The position numbers and the translations under genes are program-made. DNA of 64,000 bases. Source: Dyella solisilvae. GTDB taxonomy: Bacteria; Pseudomonadota; Gammaproteobacteria; Xanthomonadales; Rhodanobacteraceae. Of this stretch, positions 9,839 to 17,886 are shown piece after piece (positions within the stretch are counted from its first letter, which is position 1; each line of letters begins with the position of its first letter). The notes under the pieces were generated by a model, which worked only from the letters and a program-made list of their open reading frames with translations, was not told the DNA's origin and searched no databases. The stretch is from positions 748,124 through 812,123 of the forward strand of contig NZ_QQSY01000001.1 of the NCBI RefSeq assembly GCF_003351225.1, in the 5' to 3' direction.

Positions 9839-11095
9839 ATGCCGACCAGCCCCGCCCGCCCCCGCCTCGCCGTCATCGGTGGTGGCCCTGCCGGCCTGAT
9901 GGCCGCCGAAACGGCTCGCGCCGGCGGCCTGGAGATCGACCTGTACGAAGCCAAGGGCTCGGTCGGCCGCAAGTTCCTCATCGCCGGCAAGGGCGGCATG
10001 AACCTCACCCATGGCGAGCCCAAGCCGGATTTCGTGCAGCGTTATGGCGCGCGGGCTCCGGAGGTGGCCGCCTGGCTCGACGATTTCGACGCCGACGCGC
10101 TGCGCGAGTGGGCGCGCGGGCTCGGCGTGGATACCTTTGTCGGCAGCTCCGGTCGGGTGTTTCCCAGCGACCTGAAAGCAGCGCCGTTGCTGCGCGGCTG
10201 GGTGCATCGCCTGCGCGAAAGCGGCGTGCAGTTTCACGTGCACCACCGCTGGCTGGGCTGGAACGCGGACGGAAGCCTGCGCATGGCCACACCCGAGGGC
10301 GAGCGCTCCATCCACGCCGACTCCGTGGTGCTGGCCCTTGGCGGCGGCAGCTGGCCGCAACTTGGTTCCGACGGCGCCTGGCAACCGTGGCTCACCGACC
10401 GTGGTGTCGACGTGGCGCCGCTCGCGCCTTCCAACTGTGGCTTCGATATTGGCTGGAGCGAGCACATCACCAGCCGCTTCGCCGGTGCTCCGCTGAAGCC
10501 CGTGGTCATCCACCTGCGTGATGCTTCCGGCAGCGAACACACGCGTCAAGGCGAATGCGTGGTCACCGCCACCGGTATTGAAGGCAGCCTGATCTACGCC
10601 TTCTCCGGAATGCTGCGTGATTCCATCGCGGCGCATGGCGGCGTCACCATCGAGCTGGACCTGTCGCCGGGACGCACCCTTGAGCGCCTGCGCGACGAAC
10701 TGGCCCGGCCACGCGGCAGCCGCTCGATGAGCGATCACCTGCGCCGCCAGACCGGTCTCAGCGGGGTCAAGGCCGCGCTGCTGCACGAAGTGCTCGATCG
10801 CGAGCGATTCCACGACGCCGATGCCCTCGCGCGCGCCATCAAGCGCTTGCCGCTGCGCCTGCTGCGTCCACGGCCGATCGCCGAAACCATCAGCAGCGCC
10901 GGCGGCGTGCGACTGGAAGCACTGGACGAGAACCTGATGCTCAAGGCGCTGCCCGGCGTGTTCTGCGCCGGCGAGATGCTCGACTGGGAAGCCCCGACCG
11001 GCGGCTACCTGCTGACGGCCTGCTTCGCCAGCGGCTACCGGGCGGGCCGGGGCGTGGTCCGCCGGATTGGCGAACTGCCCGCCGCCAGCCTTTGA
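9839..11095 (+). CDS. HI0933-type NAD(P)/FAD-dependent oxidoreductase
   Basis: A protein of 418 residues starting with a dinucleotide-binding fold (AVIGGGPAGL, 11-20), followed by the family block GRKFLIAGKGGMNLTH typical of HI0933/BaiN-like flavoproteins. LALGGGSWPQLGSDG marks the middle. The C-terminal FAD-contact block GVFCAGEMLDWEAPTGGY is complete. The reaction is unknown; relatives are annotated as aminoacetone-oxidase-like or BaiN-like reductases. The ATG at 9839 is chosen because it starts just before the Rossmann strand; an open frame extends upstream into yaeQ. It is followed closely by the HDOD gene. Confidence 0.87.
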   Translation: MPTSPARPRLAVIGGGPAGLMAAETARAGGLEIDLYEAKGSVGRKFLIAGKGGMNLTHGEPKPDFVQRYGARAPEVAAWLDDFDADALREWARGLGVDTFVGSSGRVFPSDLKAAPLLRGWVHRLRESGVQFHVHHRWLGWNADGSLRMATPEGERSIHADSVVLALGGGSWPQLGSDGAWQPWLTDRGVDVAPLAPSNCGFDIGWSEHITSRFAGAPLKPVVIHLRDASGSEHTRQGECVVTATGIEGSLIYAFSGMLRDSIAAHGGVTIELDLSPGRTLERLRDELARPRGSRSMSDHLRRQTGLSGVKAALLHEVLDRERFHDADALARAIKRLPLRLLRPRPIAETISSAGGVRLEALDENLMLKALPGVFCAGEMLDWEAPTGGYLLTACFASGYRAGRGVVRRIGELPAASL

Positions 11096-11174
11096 TGACC
11101 GCGTCGCAACCTCGGCAATCCACCCTACATGTTCTGGACTTCCCGCCGATACAGGAGCGGAGCGGGGGCGGGTC

Positions 11175-12224
11175 ATGAGTGGAGCAGGCAACGCAATGAG
11201 GGGGATCCGGGACTGGTTCTTTGCACGTGGCCGCGCGCCCGCGACGGCGGCGCCGCGCCCGTCTGCGAGCGAACTGACAAGGCTTTCCGGGGACGAAGGC
11301 CCGCACGGCACAGTGTCCTGCGACCAGTTGGAAGAAAGCTTCTACCGCTTCATTCTCAACCTGCCCGTCGATGCCGGCGAGCAGGCCCAGCCGGCGCTCG
11401 AACAGATGCTGTTGCAGCGCCTTAAGGACACCTGCGACAGCGGCCGCTTCGACGTGCGCAGCCTTCCGCGCATGCCCAGCGTGCTGCCCCAGCTGATGCG
11501 CGCGATGAAGAGCGACACCGTCAACGGCGCCCAGCTCGCCGACCTGATCCGGCGCGACCCGGTGCTGGTGGGCGAAGTGATGCGGGTTACCGGCAGCGTC
11601 ACCTATCGCACCGCCCATCCGATCGGAAGCCTGCAACACGCCGTGGTGCTGCTCGGCCAGATCGGCCTGCGCCACGTGGTGACCTCTTACGTGATGAAGC
11701 CGATCCTGATGGCCAGCGCCGGCAACAGCGGGCAGGTCGTTGGCCAACGCTTGTGGGACCACGCCGAACGCAGCGCCCACGCGGCGGTGTTCCTGAGCAA
11801 GGGACAATGCGACCCGTTCGAGGCCTACCTCGCCGGCCTCGTCGGTTTCACCGGCCTGGGCGCCATCGCGCGCCTGATGGACAGAGGCCTGGGCCAGGAC
11901 CAGCCAGCCTGCTCGTCACTCTTCATCGCCGGCTGCGCCCGCCTCGCCGCCCAACTCACGGTGCAGGCCTCACGGCACTGGGACCTGCCGCCGCCAGTGC
12001 TGGATGCGCTGGTCGAACAAGCCGAAAGCACGGCCGATGCGATGACGCTGCCAATGAGTCGCGTGCTCCACGTGGCGCAACGACTGGCGATGCGCCAGCT
12101 GCTGGCCGAACAAGGGCTGCTCGATGGCGACACCGACTACGCCGGCGAGGCGTTCTCACCATTCCCCGCGCCACTGCTGGCACGTTGCCGACAGGATCTG
12201 CGGAAGAACTTCGCCGAGCCCTGA
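11175..12224 (+). CDS. HDOD domain signalling protein
   Basis: A cytoplasmic protein of 349 residues whose central part (about 85-300) is an HDOD domain, a degenerate HD phosphohydrolase relative. LPRMPSVLPQLMRAM, ADLIRRDPVLVGEVMRV and the block around LQHAVVLLGQIGLRHVV are typical. HDOD proteins lack catalytic metal ligands and act in signalling, often with c-di-GMP or chemotaxis systems. The N-terminal 80 residues have no known domain. The ATG at 11175 is used because of the GGAGCGGGGG stretch upstream; another ATG is at 11196. It lies 79 bases after the flavoprotein gene on the same strand. Confidence 0.82.
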   Translation: MSGAGNAMRGIRDWFFARGRAPATAAPRPSASELTRLSGDEGPHGTVSCDQLEESFYRFILNLPVDAGEQAQPALEQMLLQRLKDTCDSGRFDVRSLPRMPSVLPQLMRAMKSDTVNGAQLADLIRRDPVLVGEVMRVTGSVTYRTAHPIGSLQHAVVLLGQIGLRHVVTSYVMKPILMASAGNSGQVVGQRLWDHAERSAHAAVFLSKGQCDPFEAYLAGLVGFTGLGAIARLMDRGLGQDQPACSSLFIAGCARLAAQLTVQASRHWDLPPPVLDALVEQAESTADAMTLPMSRVLHVAQRLAMRQLLAEQGLLDGDTDYAGEAFSPFPAPLLARCRQDLRKNFAEP

Positions 12225-12334
12225 GTTCTACCTTCGCATCGCCCTCTTCAGGAGGGCGCCAAAGAGCGCAACCGCGGGCAGTTTGCACGCCCCTCGCGCG
12301 CGGGGCCGTTTCCTACTGGGGGGGTGCGCCGCGT

Positions 12335-13330
12335 TCAGGCGGCGGCGAGCTGCTGGCGCACCTCGGCCACCATCGCGAACGAGCGGCAGCGCGCCTCATG
12401 ATCGAACACGTTGGCCGTGACCATCAGCTCATCGGGGCGATGACGCGCGACAAACGCCGCGAGGCCATCTCTCACCGTGTTGGCATCGCCGACCACCGCG
12501 CACGCCAATGCCCGCTCCACGCCGAACTTTTCGGTGGGCGTCCAATAGTTCTCGATGTTGTCGATGGGCGGCGGGATCAACCCCGGCCGGCCGCGCCGCA
12601 GGTTGATGAAGCTCTGCTGCTGTGTGGTGAACAGCCGTCGCGCCTGCGCGTCGCTGTCGGCCGCGACCACGTTGATGCCCAGCATCGCGTAAGGCGCTGA
12701 CAACCGGCGTGATGGCCGGAAATCGCGGCGGTACAGGGCTACCGCCTCGTCCATCTGGTCCGGTGCGAAGTGCGAGGCAAAGGCGAACGGCAGCCCCATC
12801 GTCGCGGCCAGCCGCGCACTGAACAGGCTGGAGCCCAGCAGCCACACCGGCACCTCGATCCCGGCGCCGGGCACCGCCCGCACGGGCTGGCTGTCGGTGG
12901 CCGGTTCGAAGTACGACAGGAGTTCGGACACGTCCTGCGGGAATGCCTCGGCGCTGTCGAAATAGCGACGCAGTGCGCGCGCCGTGGCGTGATCGGTGCC
13001 GGGGGCGCGCCCCAAACCAAGATCGATGCGCCCAGGATAAAGTGACGCGAGCGTGCCGAACTGTTCGGCAACCTGCAGCGGCGCATGGTTGGGCAACATG
13101 ATGCCGCCTGCCCCCACCCGGATGGTCGAGGTGCCGCCCGCCACGTGACCGATCAGTACGGCGGTCGCCGCACTGGCGATGCCCGGCATATTGTGGTGCT
13201 CGGCGAGCCAATAGCGGCCATAGCCAAGCCGTTCGGCGCGGCGGGCCAGATCCAGCGTGTTGGCGAAAGCCTGTGCCGCGTTGCTGCCTTCGGTCACCGG
13301 CGCGAGATCAAGTACGGAAAACGGGATCAT
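12335..13330 (-). CDS. luciferase-like (LLM) flavin-dependent oxidoreductase
   Basis: This 331-residue protein is a bacterial luciferase-fold monooxygenase of the single-subunit (MsnO8/YhbW-like) group. The N-terminus [15 protein letters not shown], the block [20 protein letters not shown] and [14 protein letters not shown] are diagnostic. The enzyme would use reduced flavin and O2; its substrate is unknown. The start is ATG at 13330 with AGAGGA upstream; the frame stays open further 5' but that extension is Arg/Cys/Trp-rich and not typical. The gene is divergent from the EamA transporter gene, so the 263 bases between them hold two promoters. Confidence 0.88.
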   Translation of the reverse strand: MIPFSVLDLAPVTEGSNAAQAFANTLDLARRAERLGYGRYWLAEHHNMPGIASAATAVLIGHVAGGTSTIRVGAGGIMLPNHAPLQVAEQFGTLASLYPGRIDLGLGRAPGTDHATARALRRYFDSAEAFPQDVSELLSYFEPATDSQPVRAVPGAGIEVPVWLLGSSLFSARLAATMGLPFAFASHFAPDQMDEAVALYRRDFRPSRRLSAPYAMLGINVVAADSDAQARRLFTTQQQSFINLRRGRPGLIPPPIDNIENYWTPTEKFGVERALACAVVGDANTVRDGLAAFVARHRPDELMVTANVFDHEARCRSFAMVAEVRQQLAAA

Positions 13331-13593
13331 CGGGCGTCCTCTGCAATCAAGCCGGTGATATGGGGACGGATCGAGGCATTGCCAGCCCCGTCCGCCACGC
13401 CACTTGCTCCGCGGATGAAAGGACCGGTGAACGCCCATGATGCACAACCTGGCAAATAGCCGTCCAAACGTGCGATGCGCGAGACCAGGAATCCTCGTCT
13501 TTCCAATACGTGTCGAATGCCATAGGCGCCATGCATCGGCGCCGCAACGTAGAATGGGCAGGTAGGGCCGCTGCATTCCATCCCGAGGCATGC

Positions 13594-14652
13594 ATGAATC
13601 GAACGACGGTTCCCCGCGATGTATTCGCCGCGCTGGCGGCCGCCGCGCTGTTCGGCGCGAGCACGCCCTTTGCCAAGCTGCTCGTGGGAAGCGTGTCGCC
13701 GTTCCTGCTCGCCGGCCTGCTCTATCTGGGCAGCGGCATCGGGCTGGGCCTCATCCGCACGGTGCACCTGCGCAGCCTGCGTCCGCCGACGATGCCGCTA
13801 CACGAATGGGTCTGGTGGCTGGGCGCCCTGCTGTTTGGCGGCGTGCTGGGCCCGCTACTGCTGATGCTGGGCCTGGCCCGTACATCGGCGTCCACAGCGT
13901 CCATGCTGCTCAACCTCGAGGCAGTACTCACCGCTGTGCTGGCATGGGTGGTGTTTCAGGAGAACGCGGATCGTCGCATCGTGGCCGGCATGCTGCTGAT
14001 CGTGGCCGGCGGTTTGTTGCTGTCGTGGTCGAGCGCCGCTGACGGCCTCGACTCCTGGCTCGGCCCTGCCGCCATCGCCGGCGCCTGCCTGTGCTGGGCC
14101 ATCGACAACAATCTCACGCGCAAGGTCTCCGCCAACGACGCGCTGTTCATTGCAGGAAGCAAGGGCTGGGTCGCAGGCTTCATCAACTTGTCGCTGGGAC
14201 TGGTGCTTGGCGCCAGACTGCCTTCGTTTGCGCACGCCGCGCCGGCCATGCTGATCGGTTTTCTCGGCTACGGTGTGAGCCTCGTGCTGTTCGTGCTCGC
14301 CCTGCGTGACCTGGGCAGCGCGCGCACCGGCGCGTACTTCTCGACCGCGCCGTTCATCGGCGCCGCCATTGCCATCGCCTTGTTCGGGGAACACGCAACG
14401 GTCGCGTTCTGGATCGCAACAGCGTTGATGGGCGCCGGCGTGTGGCTACACCTCACCGAGCGTCACGAACACGAGCATACCCATGAGCCGATGCGCCACA
14501 CGCATCGCCACGTGCACGACGAACATCATCAGCACGAGCATGATTTCGACTGGGACGGCAGCGAGCCACACACCCACCCGCACTGGCACTCAGCGGTGAC
14601 GCACACTCATCCGCACTTTCCGGACATCCATCATCGGCACCGGCACCGCTGA
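13594..14652 (+). CDS. EamA/DMT family transporter with histidine-rich C-terminal tail
   Basis: A 352-residue inner-membrane protein with two EamA repeats (about ten helices, residues 5-288). It opens [20 protein letters not shown], and the second repeat starts around [17 protein letters not shown]. The last 62 residues (291-352) are hydrophilic and contain 23 histidines, mostly as HxH or HH, with several acidic residues. Such tails bind Ni, Zn, Co or Cu, so this DMT member may be a metal exporter or metal-regulated. The substrate is otherwise unpredictable. The ATG at 13594 has GAGG upstream. It is divergent from the luciferase-like gene. Confidence 0.88.
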   Translation: MNRTTVPRDVFAALAAAALFGASTPFAKLLVGSVSPFLLAGLLYLGSGIGLGLIRTVHLRSLRPPTMPLHEWVWWLGALLFGGVLGPLLLMLGLARTSASTASMLLNLEAVLTAVLAWVVFQENADRRIVAGMLLIVAGGLLLSWSSAADGLDSWLGPAAIAGACLCWAIDNNLTRKVSANDALFIAGSKGWVAGFINLSLGLVLGARLPSFAHAAPAMLIGFLGYGVSLVLFVLALRDLGSARTGAYFSTAPFIGAAIAIALFGEHATVAFWIATALMGAGVWLHLTERHEHEHTHEPMRHTHRHVHDEHHQHEHDFDWDGSEPHTHPHWHSAVTHTHPHFPDIHHRHRHR

Positions 14653-14714
14653 AGACATGCGGCAATGGAACCGCACTGTCTACGAACCGCGCGGGCGGTT
14701 CGTACGGGAATTCA

Positions 14715-14846
14715 TCAACCCATTCGCCAGCTGCGCTGCTCCAGCCTCCCGCAACGCGCACATTCGCGACGACCGGGCTCCGGGCGCATCCACTTGTGCT
14801 TGAACAAACGGCACGCCAGCCGCCCGGACCAATGCTTCCACTTCAC
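14715..14846 (-). CDS. 43-residue Cys/His microprotein, paralogue 1
   Basis: A short frame starting GTG at 14846, with GAGG eight bases upstream, encodes 43 residues. It contains Cys12, His17, Cys29 and Cys32 (C-x4-H-x11-C-x2-C), which could bind one zinc ion. A very similar protein of exactly the same length is encoded at 15214-15345; the shared core WxRPEPGRRECxRCG is nearly invariant and Trp6, Trp19 and Trp40 are conserved. An alternative ATG lies two codons upstream (14852). A CRP-type palindrome (14876-14891) sits 29 bases upstream. The layout resembles small zinc-ribbon proteins, but no named family is claimed. Confidence 0.7.
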   Translation of the reverse strand: MKWKHWSGRLACRLFKHKWMRPEPGRRECARCGRLEQRSWRMG

Positions 14847-14875
14847 CGCCATCACCTCGACCCACCCTGTCAAAA

Positions 14876-14891
14876 TGTGCTCTTCATCACA
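14876..14891. promoter_or_regulatory. CRP/Clp-like binding site 1
   Basis: On the minus strand the site reads TGTGATGAAGAGCACA, one half-site mismatch from the CRP consensus TGTGA-N6-TCACA. It lies 29 bases before the start of the first 43-residue gene. The matching site before its paralogue is perfect, and the flanking bases (TTGTGATG ... CACATTTTGAC) are also shared. This position is too close to the start codon for a classical class II activator with a normal leader. Confidence 0.6.
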
Positions 14892-15213
14892 ATTTAACAG
14901 TTGCCTTCGGCAAAGGCGATGCGTGGGTGTCAAAAATTTGGCGTAGGCATTGCGAACACGCGCGCAGGCAAACTACTCGCAAGGTTCACGCAAGAAAAAA
15001 GTTTTTGGGAATGAAGAAAGGTGGACGCAACCGCACCGTCATGCAGGTTCGGTTGCGAATGACGTTCGCACCATGTGGCCTTGCGCCACCGAGCCCATGC
15101 AAGATCCTCAACGCGCCTTTGCCTTCGGCGAATTGAAGGGTGATCCTTTCGATATCCGCCATCAGCGCATTCATCATGCTGCAGCGGCGCCTTGCTCCAT
15201 CAGGAACTGGGAC
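14892..15213. other. gap between the twin microprotein genes, partly degenerate repeat
   Basis: No convincing gene. A minus-strand frame of 63 codons (15177-14986, starting MMNALMADIERIT) has a plausible first 20 residues, but its end runs into low-complexity A/T sequence (AAAACTTTTTTC). The motif GCCGAAGGCAA occurs near 14905 and again near 15124, suggesting the twin genes arose by duplication of a unit of about 500 bases. Confidence 0.4.
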
Positions 15214-15345
15214 TCAGCCAAGGCGCCAGGCACGAAGTTGAACACCTCCGCAGCGGCGGCATTCGCGGCGACCGGGTTCCGGGCGCACCCATTGGTGATT
15301 GGAAACGCGGCATATCAGCCGCGCCAGCCACTGCTTCCCGCTCAT
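15214..15345 (-). CDS. 43-residue Cys/His microprotein, paralogue 2
   Basis: The frame starts ATG at 15345 with GAGGGG eight bases upstream and ends TGA at 15214. The 43-residue product aligns without gaps to the product of 14715-14846. Cys12, His17, Cys29, Cys32, Trp6, Trp19 and Trp40 and the central RPEPGRREC are the same. Conservation of length, metal-ligand spacing and tryptophans despite many third-position differences supports real coding. A perfect CRP-type palindrome lies 28 bases upstream. Function unknown; a zinc-stabilised regulator or modulator is one guess. Confidence 0.72.
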   Translation of the reverse strand: MSGKQWLARLICRVSNHQWVRPEPGRRECRRCGGVQLRAWRLG

Positions 15346-15373
15346 GCTCGGCCCCTCGTATCGCAAGTCAAAA

Positions 15374-15389
15374 TGTGATTCGCATCACA
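15374..15389. promoter_or_regulatory. CRP/Clp-like binding site 2
   Basis: TGTGATTCGCATCACA is a perfect match to TGTGA-N6-TCACA. It lies 28 bases from the start of the second 43-residue gene. Xanthomonadales carry the CRP homologue Clp, which recognises this consensus and responds to c-di-GMP in Xanthomonas. FNR-type recognition (TGAT-N4-ATCA) also fits the palindrome. Confidence 0.7.
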
Positions 15390-15457
15390 ACTTGACCGCT
15401 ATATTCGGGGCCGGCGATTGCTACGCGATGACAGTGCGGAGACTCGTGCGCGCAGCG

Positions 15458-15487
15458 GGGTGTCCTTCGTTACGACGAAGGACACCC
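15458..15487 (-). terminator. 13-bp hairpin downstream of the YncE-like gene
   Basis: GGGTGTCCTTCGT (15458-15470) and its perfect complement (15475-15487) flank a TACG loop, 20 bases after the stop of the minus-strand operon. There is no following U-tract on the minus strand, so it may protect the transcript end rather than terminate alone. Confidence 0.5.
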
Positions 15488-15507
15488 AAAGCTCCCGATC
15501 AAAGGGC

Positions 15508-16734
15508 TTAGCGCATGATGCCGGTATGGCCCAGCGAGTAACGACCCGGCTGCGGCCACACGGCGAGGCCGTGGGGTTCCTGGCCCACGGGAATCTTGCG
15601 CACCTGGCCGGTGGTGGTGTCGAACGCATACACCACGTCATCAAAGCGGCCGGACAGCCACAAGGTCTTGCCATCCGCGCTGACGTTGCCCATGTCCGGG
15701 CTGCCGCCGCCAGGGATCGGCCAATTCGCCACCACCTTCTGCGAGGCGAAGTCGATCACCGACACGCTGCCCTTGCCGCCACGCGGACCATGCACCTTGT
15801 TCGAGCCGCGGTTGGCCACGTACAGCTTCGTGCCGTCACGGCTGGGATACAGGCCGTGCGTACCCACGCCCGTCTTGATGAAGCCGACCTGCTTGAAGTT
15901 CGCGCCGTCGATCAGGTAAACGCCATCGGCCATCATGTCGGCGACATAGAAGGTCTTGCCATCCGGGGACGAGCGGATGTCCTGCGGCATGCCCTTCTTG
16001 GACAGGTCGAGGTAGCCGAGCACCTTGCGGTTGACCATGTCGATCTTGGTCAGCTTGCCGGTGAACTCGCAGGTGAAGATCGCGTAGGTTCCGTCGATGC
16101 TGAACTCGGCGTGGTTGATGCCCTTGCACTCCGGCGCCTCGAGGCTGGAGTGCAGCGCCATGGTGTGCGCATCGCGGAAGTCCAGACGCGCGTGCGCCTC
16201 CGCCACCACGATCGCTTCCTTGCCGTCCGGCGTGAAGTACATGTTGTACGGGTCATCCACCGTCACCGCCTTGCCCGGCTTGCCGGTGCGCGCGTCGATC
16301 GGGGTAAGGCTGCCGGTGTTCTTGCGCTCGGCGTTGTTGGTGACCCACAGCGTGCGCAGGTCCCACGACGGCACGACGTGCTGCGGGCCCTCGCCCACCT
16401 TGAACTTGTCCACCACCTTGTAGGTGGCCGGATCGATCACGTAGACGTCGTTGGAACGCAGGTTCGGCACGTAGATGCGCGCCGGGTCGTTCGCCACGGC
16501 GGGGCTGAGCTTGTTGAGGCCAGCCTCGCTGTACATGTTGGCGGGGTTGACCACCGGCGGCATGCCCGGAACGGTGGTGACGGACGAGGCCGCCAGAACC
16601 TGGCCGCCGAAGCACGCCGCGGCGAGCGCGAGCGGAGCGAGGCGGAACAGGCGGGAAGAGCGCAGGGAATGTGCGATGGCCATGGGCAACAACTTATGGG
16701 TGGAAGTCTGGAGGTTTCCCCGGAGGGGCGTCAT
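15508..16734 (-). CDS. exported YncE-type beta-propeller protein
   Basis: A protein of 408 residues (392 if it starts at the ATG at 16683). An N-terminal signal sequence (LFRLAPLALAAACFGGQVLA) is followed by YVTN/NHL-like propeller repeats such as RIYVPNLRSNDVYVIDPATYKVV, KTFYVADMMADGVYLID and KLYVANRGSNKV. YncE-like proteins are periplasmic and of uncertain function; some bind DNA, others act near PQQ or metal redox systems. The ATG at 16734 overlaps the stop of the creatininase-like gene as ATGA, implying coupling and joint export of both products. Confidence 0.82.
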   Translation of the reverse strand: MTPLRGNLQTSTHKLLPMAIAHSLRSSRLFRLAPLALAAACFGGQVLAASSVTTVPGMPPVVNPANMYSEAGLNKLSPAVANDPARIYVPNLRSNDVYVIDPATYKVVDKFKVGEGPQHVVPSWDLRTLWVTNNAERKNTGSLTPIDARTGKPGKAVTVDDPYNMYFTPDGKEAIVVAEAHARLDFRDAHTMALHSSLEAPECKGINHAEFSIDGTYAIFTCEFTGKLTKIDMVNRKVLGYLDLSKKGMPQDIRSSPDGKTFYVADMMADGVYLIDGANFKQVGFIKTGVGTHGLYPSRDGTKLYVANRGSNKVHGPRGGKGSVSVIDFASQKVVANWPIPGGGSPDMGNVSADGKTLWLSGRFDDVVYAFDTTTGQVRKIPVGQEPHGLAVWPQPGRYSLGHTGIMR

Positions 16735-17543
16735 GGAGCCTGGGTGTCTTTCCTCAGGGCTTCGACGGTGTGTAACACAATAGCATCGACGCCCAACTGA
16801 CCAAGGTCAGCGGACGCACGGCGCGGGTCGCCGCCGTAGACGCCATCGGCCTGCCCCAGCCTGGGGCCGTGCTGGAGCAGATCCTGCCGCACCATCTGCG
16901 GCGCCACCGCCAGCTGCAGCGAAGTATCCGCCAGGCCCGCGTGGGTGCCGATCTCGTCGTCGCGATAGCCGCGCTGGCGCAGTTGCTGGGCATAGCCGTC
17001 AGAGGCGCTGGCGTAATACTCCGGCGGGACGATGGCGCGCGCCTTGCCGGCCCACGCCTTGTTGAGCCGGGCCGCGACCTGGTCCAGGTCCTTCTGGTAG
17101 CCGCCGTGATCGCCGAGGAACACGATGTGGCGGAAGCCGTGCACGGCGAAGCTTTGCGCCGCCGATTCCAGCATCTGCTCGAACACCGCGTCCGGAATCG
17201 TGATGGTGCCCGGGAAGCGCATGTGCGAGCTCGGCGGCGCGTAGCCGCCTTCGGGGACATACGCCACTACCGGCGCGACCAGAGCGTTGCCCAATCGTTC
17301 GGCGATCTTCTGGGCGAGGAAAGCAGCCCGGGCGTTGTGCTTGCCGACCGCGATGCCCGGACCGCTCTGCTCGGTGCCGCCGATGGGAATGATGATGGTG
17401 GTCTTGCCGGCATGGACCTGGTCGCGGATCTCGGTCCAGGTCAGGTTCTCCAGCAGCACGGTGCGCGGCGTCTGGGCCAGGCCGGCCTGGCTGACCAGGA
17501 GCAGCAGGCCGCACGCGAGGGCACGCAGGGACAGGGAGTGCAT
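16731..17543 (-). CDS. exported creatininase-family amidohydrolase with altered metal site
   Basis: A 270-residue protein with a signal peptide (MHSLSLRALACGLLLLVSQA, cleavage near GLAQ). The creatininase fold is evident from PIGGTEQSGPG (53-63), VPEGGYAPPSSHMRFPGT (97-113), FLGDHGGYQ (142-150) and THAGLADTS (200-208). In classical creatininases the first motif is EQHG and the last is HAGExETS. Here the ligand His is Ser60, the Asp ligand position is His69 and the Glu of HAGE is Leu, so metal binding and substrate are probably changed. It is coupled to the YncE-like gene by an ATGA overlap. Start ATG 17543; an in-frame TTG at 17558 is less likely. Confidence 0.8.
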   Translation of the reverse strand: MHSLSLRALACGLLLLVSQAGLAQTPRTVLLENLTWTEIRDQVHAGKTTIIIPIGGTEQSGPGIAVGKHNARAAFLAQKIAERLGNALVAPVVAYVPEGGYAPPSSHMRFPGTITIPDAVFEQMLESAAQSFAVHGFRHIVFLGDHGGYQKDLDQVAARLNKAWAGKARAIVPPEYYASASDGYAQQLRQRGYRDDEIGTHAGLADTSLQLAVAPQMVRQDLLQHGPRLGQADGVYGGDPRRASADLGQLGVDAIVLHTVEALRKDTQAP

Positions 17544-17669
17544 CGAACCATCCGGCAAAACGGAGGCGCAAGTGTAAAGCCCAGCCTGTAGCGGCGCACC
17601 CCGTGCGCGACCGAGGCAGTGACTCGACGCTGTGGTCGCGTACAGGTTGCGGTCCTGCAGGGGCCCGGT

Positions 17670-17882
17670 TTATTCGGGCGATTCGCCGGGGTGGCGCTCC
17701 TTCCACGCCGCCAGTTCTTCGCGATAGCGGCCCATCGCCTCGTCGTAGAGGTCGAAGATGCAGGGCACGCAGCCCTGCCCGCAGCAATCCTCGTCATCGG
17801 GTCGCTGGGGGCGCGTGGGAGGCGGATCATCGGAGGGCGCCGCAGCGCCCTCCGTCGGGCTGGATCGAAGTGGATCAGTCAA
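17670..17882 (-). CDS. Oxidored-like (OXLD1-type) small Cys-rich protein
   Basis: A product of about 70 residues. The Pro-rich N-terminus (DDPPPTRPQRPDDED) is followed by the hallmark CCGQGCVPCIFDLYDEAMGRY with four clustered cysteines, then a charged helix ending in EERHPGESPE-like sequence. This is the oxidoreductase-like N-terminal domain, known in Xanthomonadales and as OXLD1 in animals; its biochemical role is unknown. The start is uncertain: a TTG at 17882, just after the methyltransferase stop, gives a compact product, whereas the frame stays open upstream to a GTG at 17933. It is probably co-transcribed with the upstream methyltransferase-like gene. Confidence 0.7.
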   Translation of the reverse strand: MTDPLRSSPTEGAAAPSDDPPPTRPQRPDDEDCCGQGCVPCIFDLYDEAMGRYREELAAWKERHPGESPE

Positions 17883-17886
17883 TGCT

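Noticed and set aside
14986-15177. 63-codon minus-strand frame between the twin microprotein genes
   Set aside because: The first 20 residues look plausible, but it has no good ribosome site and its end reads through A/T-rich non-coding sequence; no paralogue beside the other copy.
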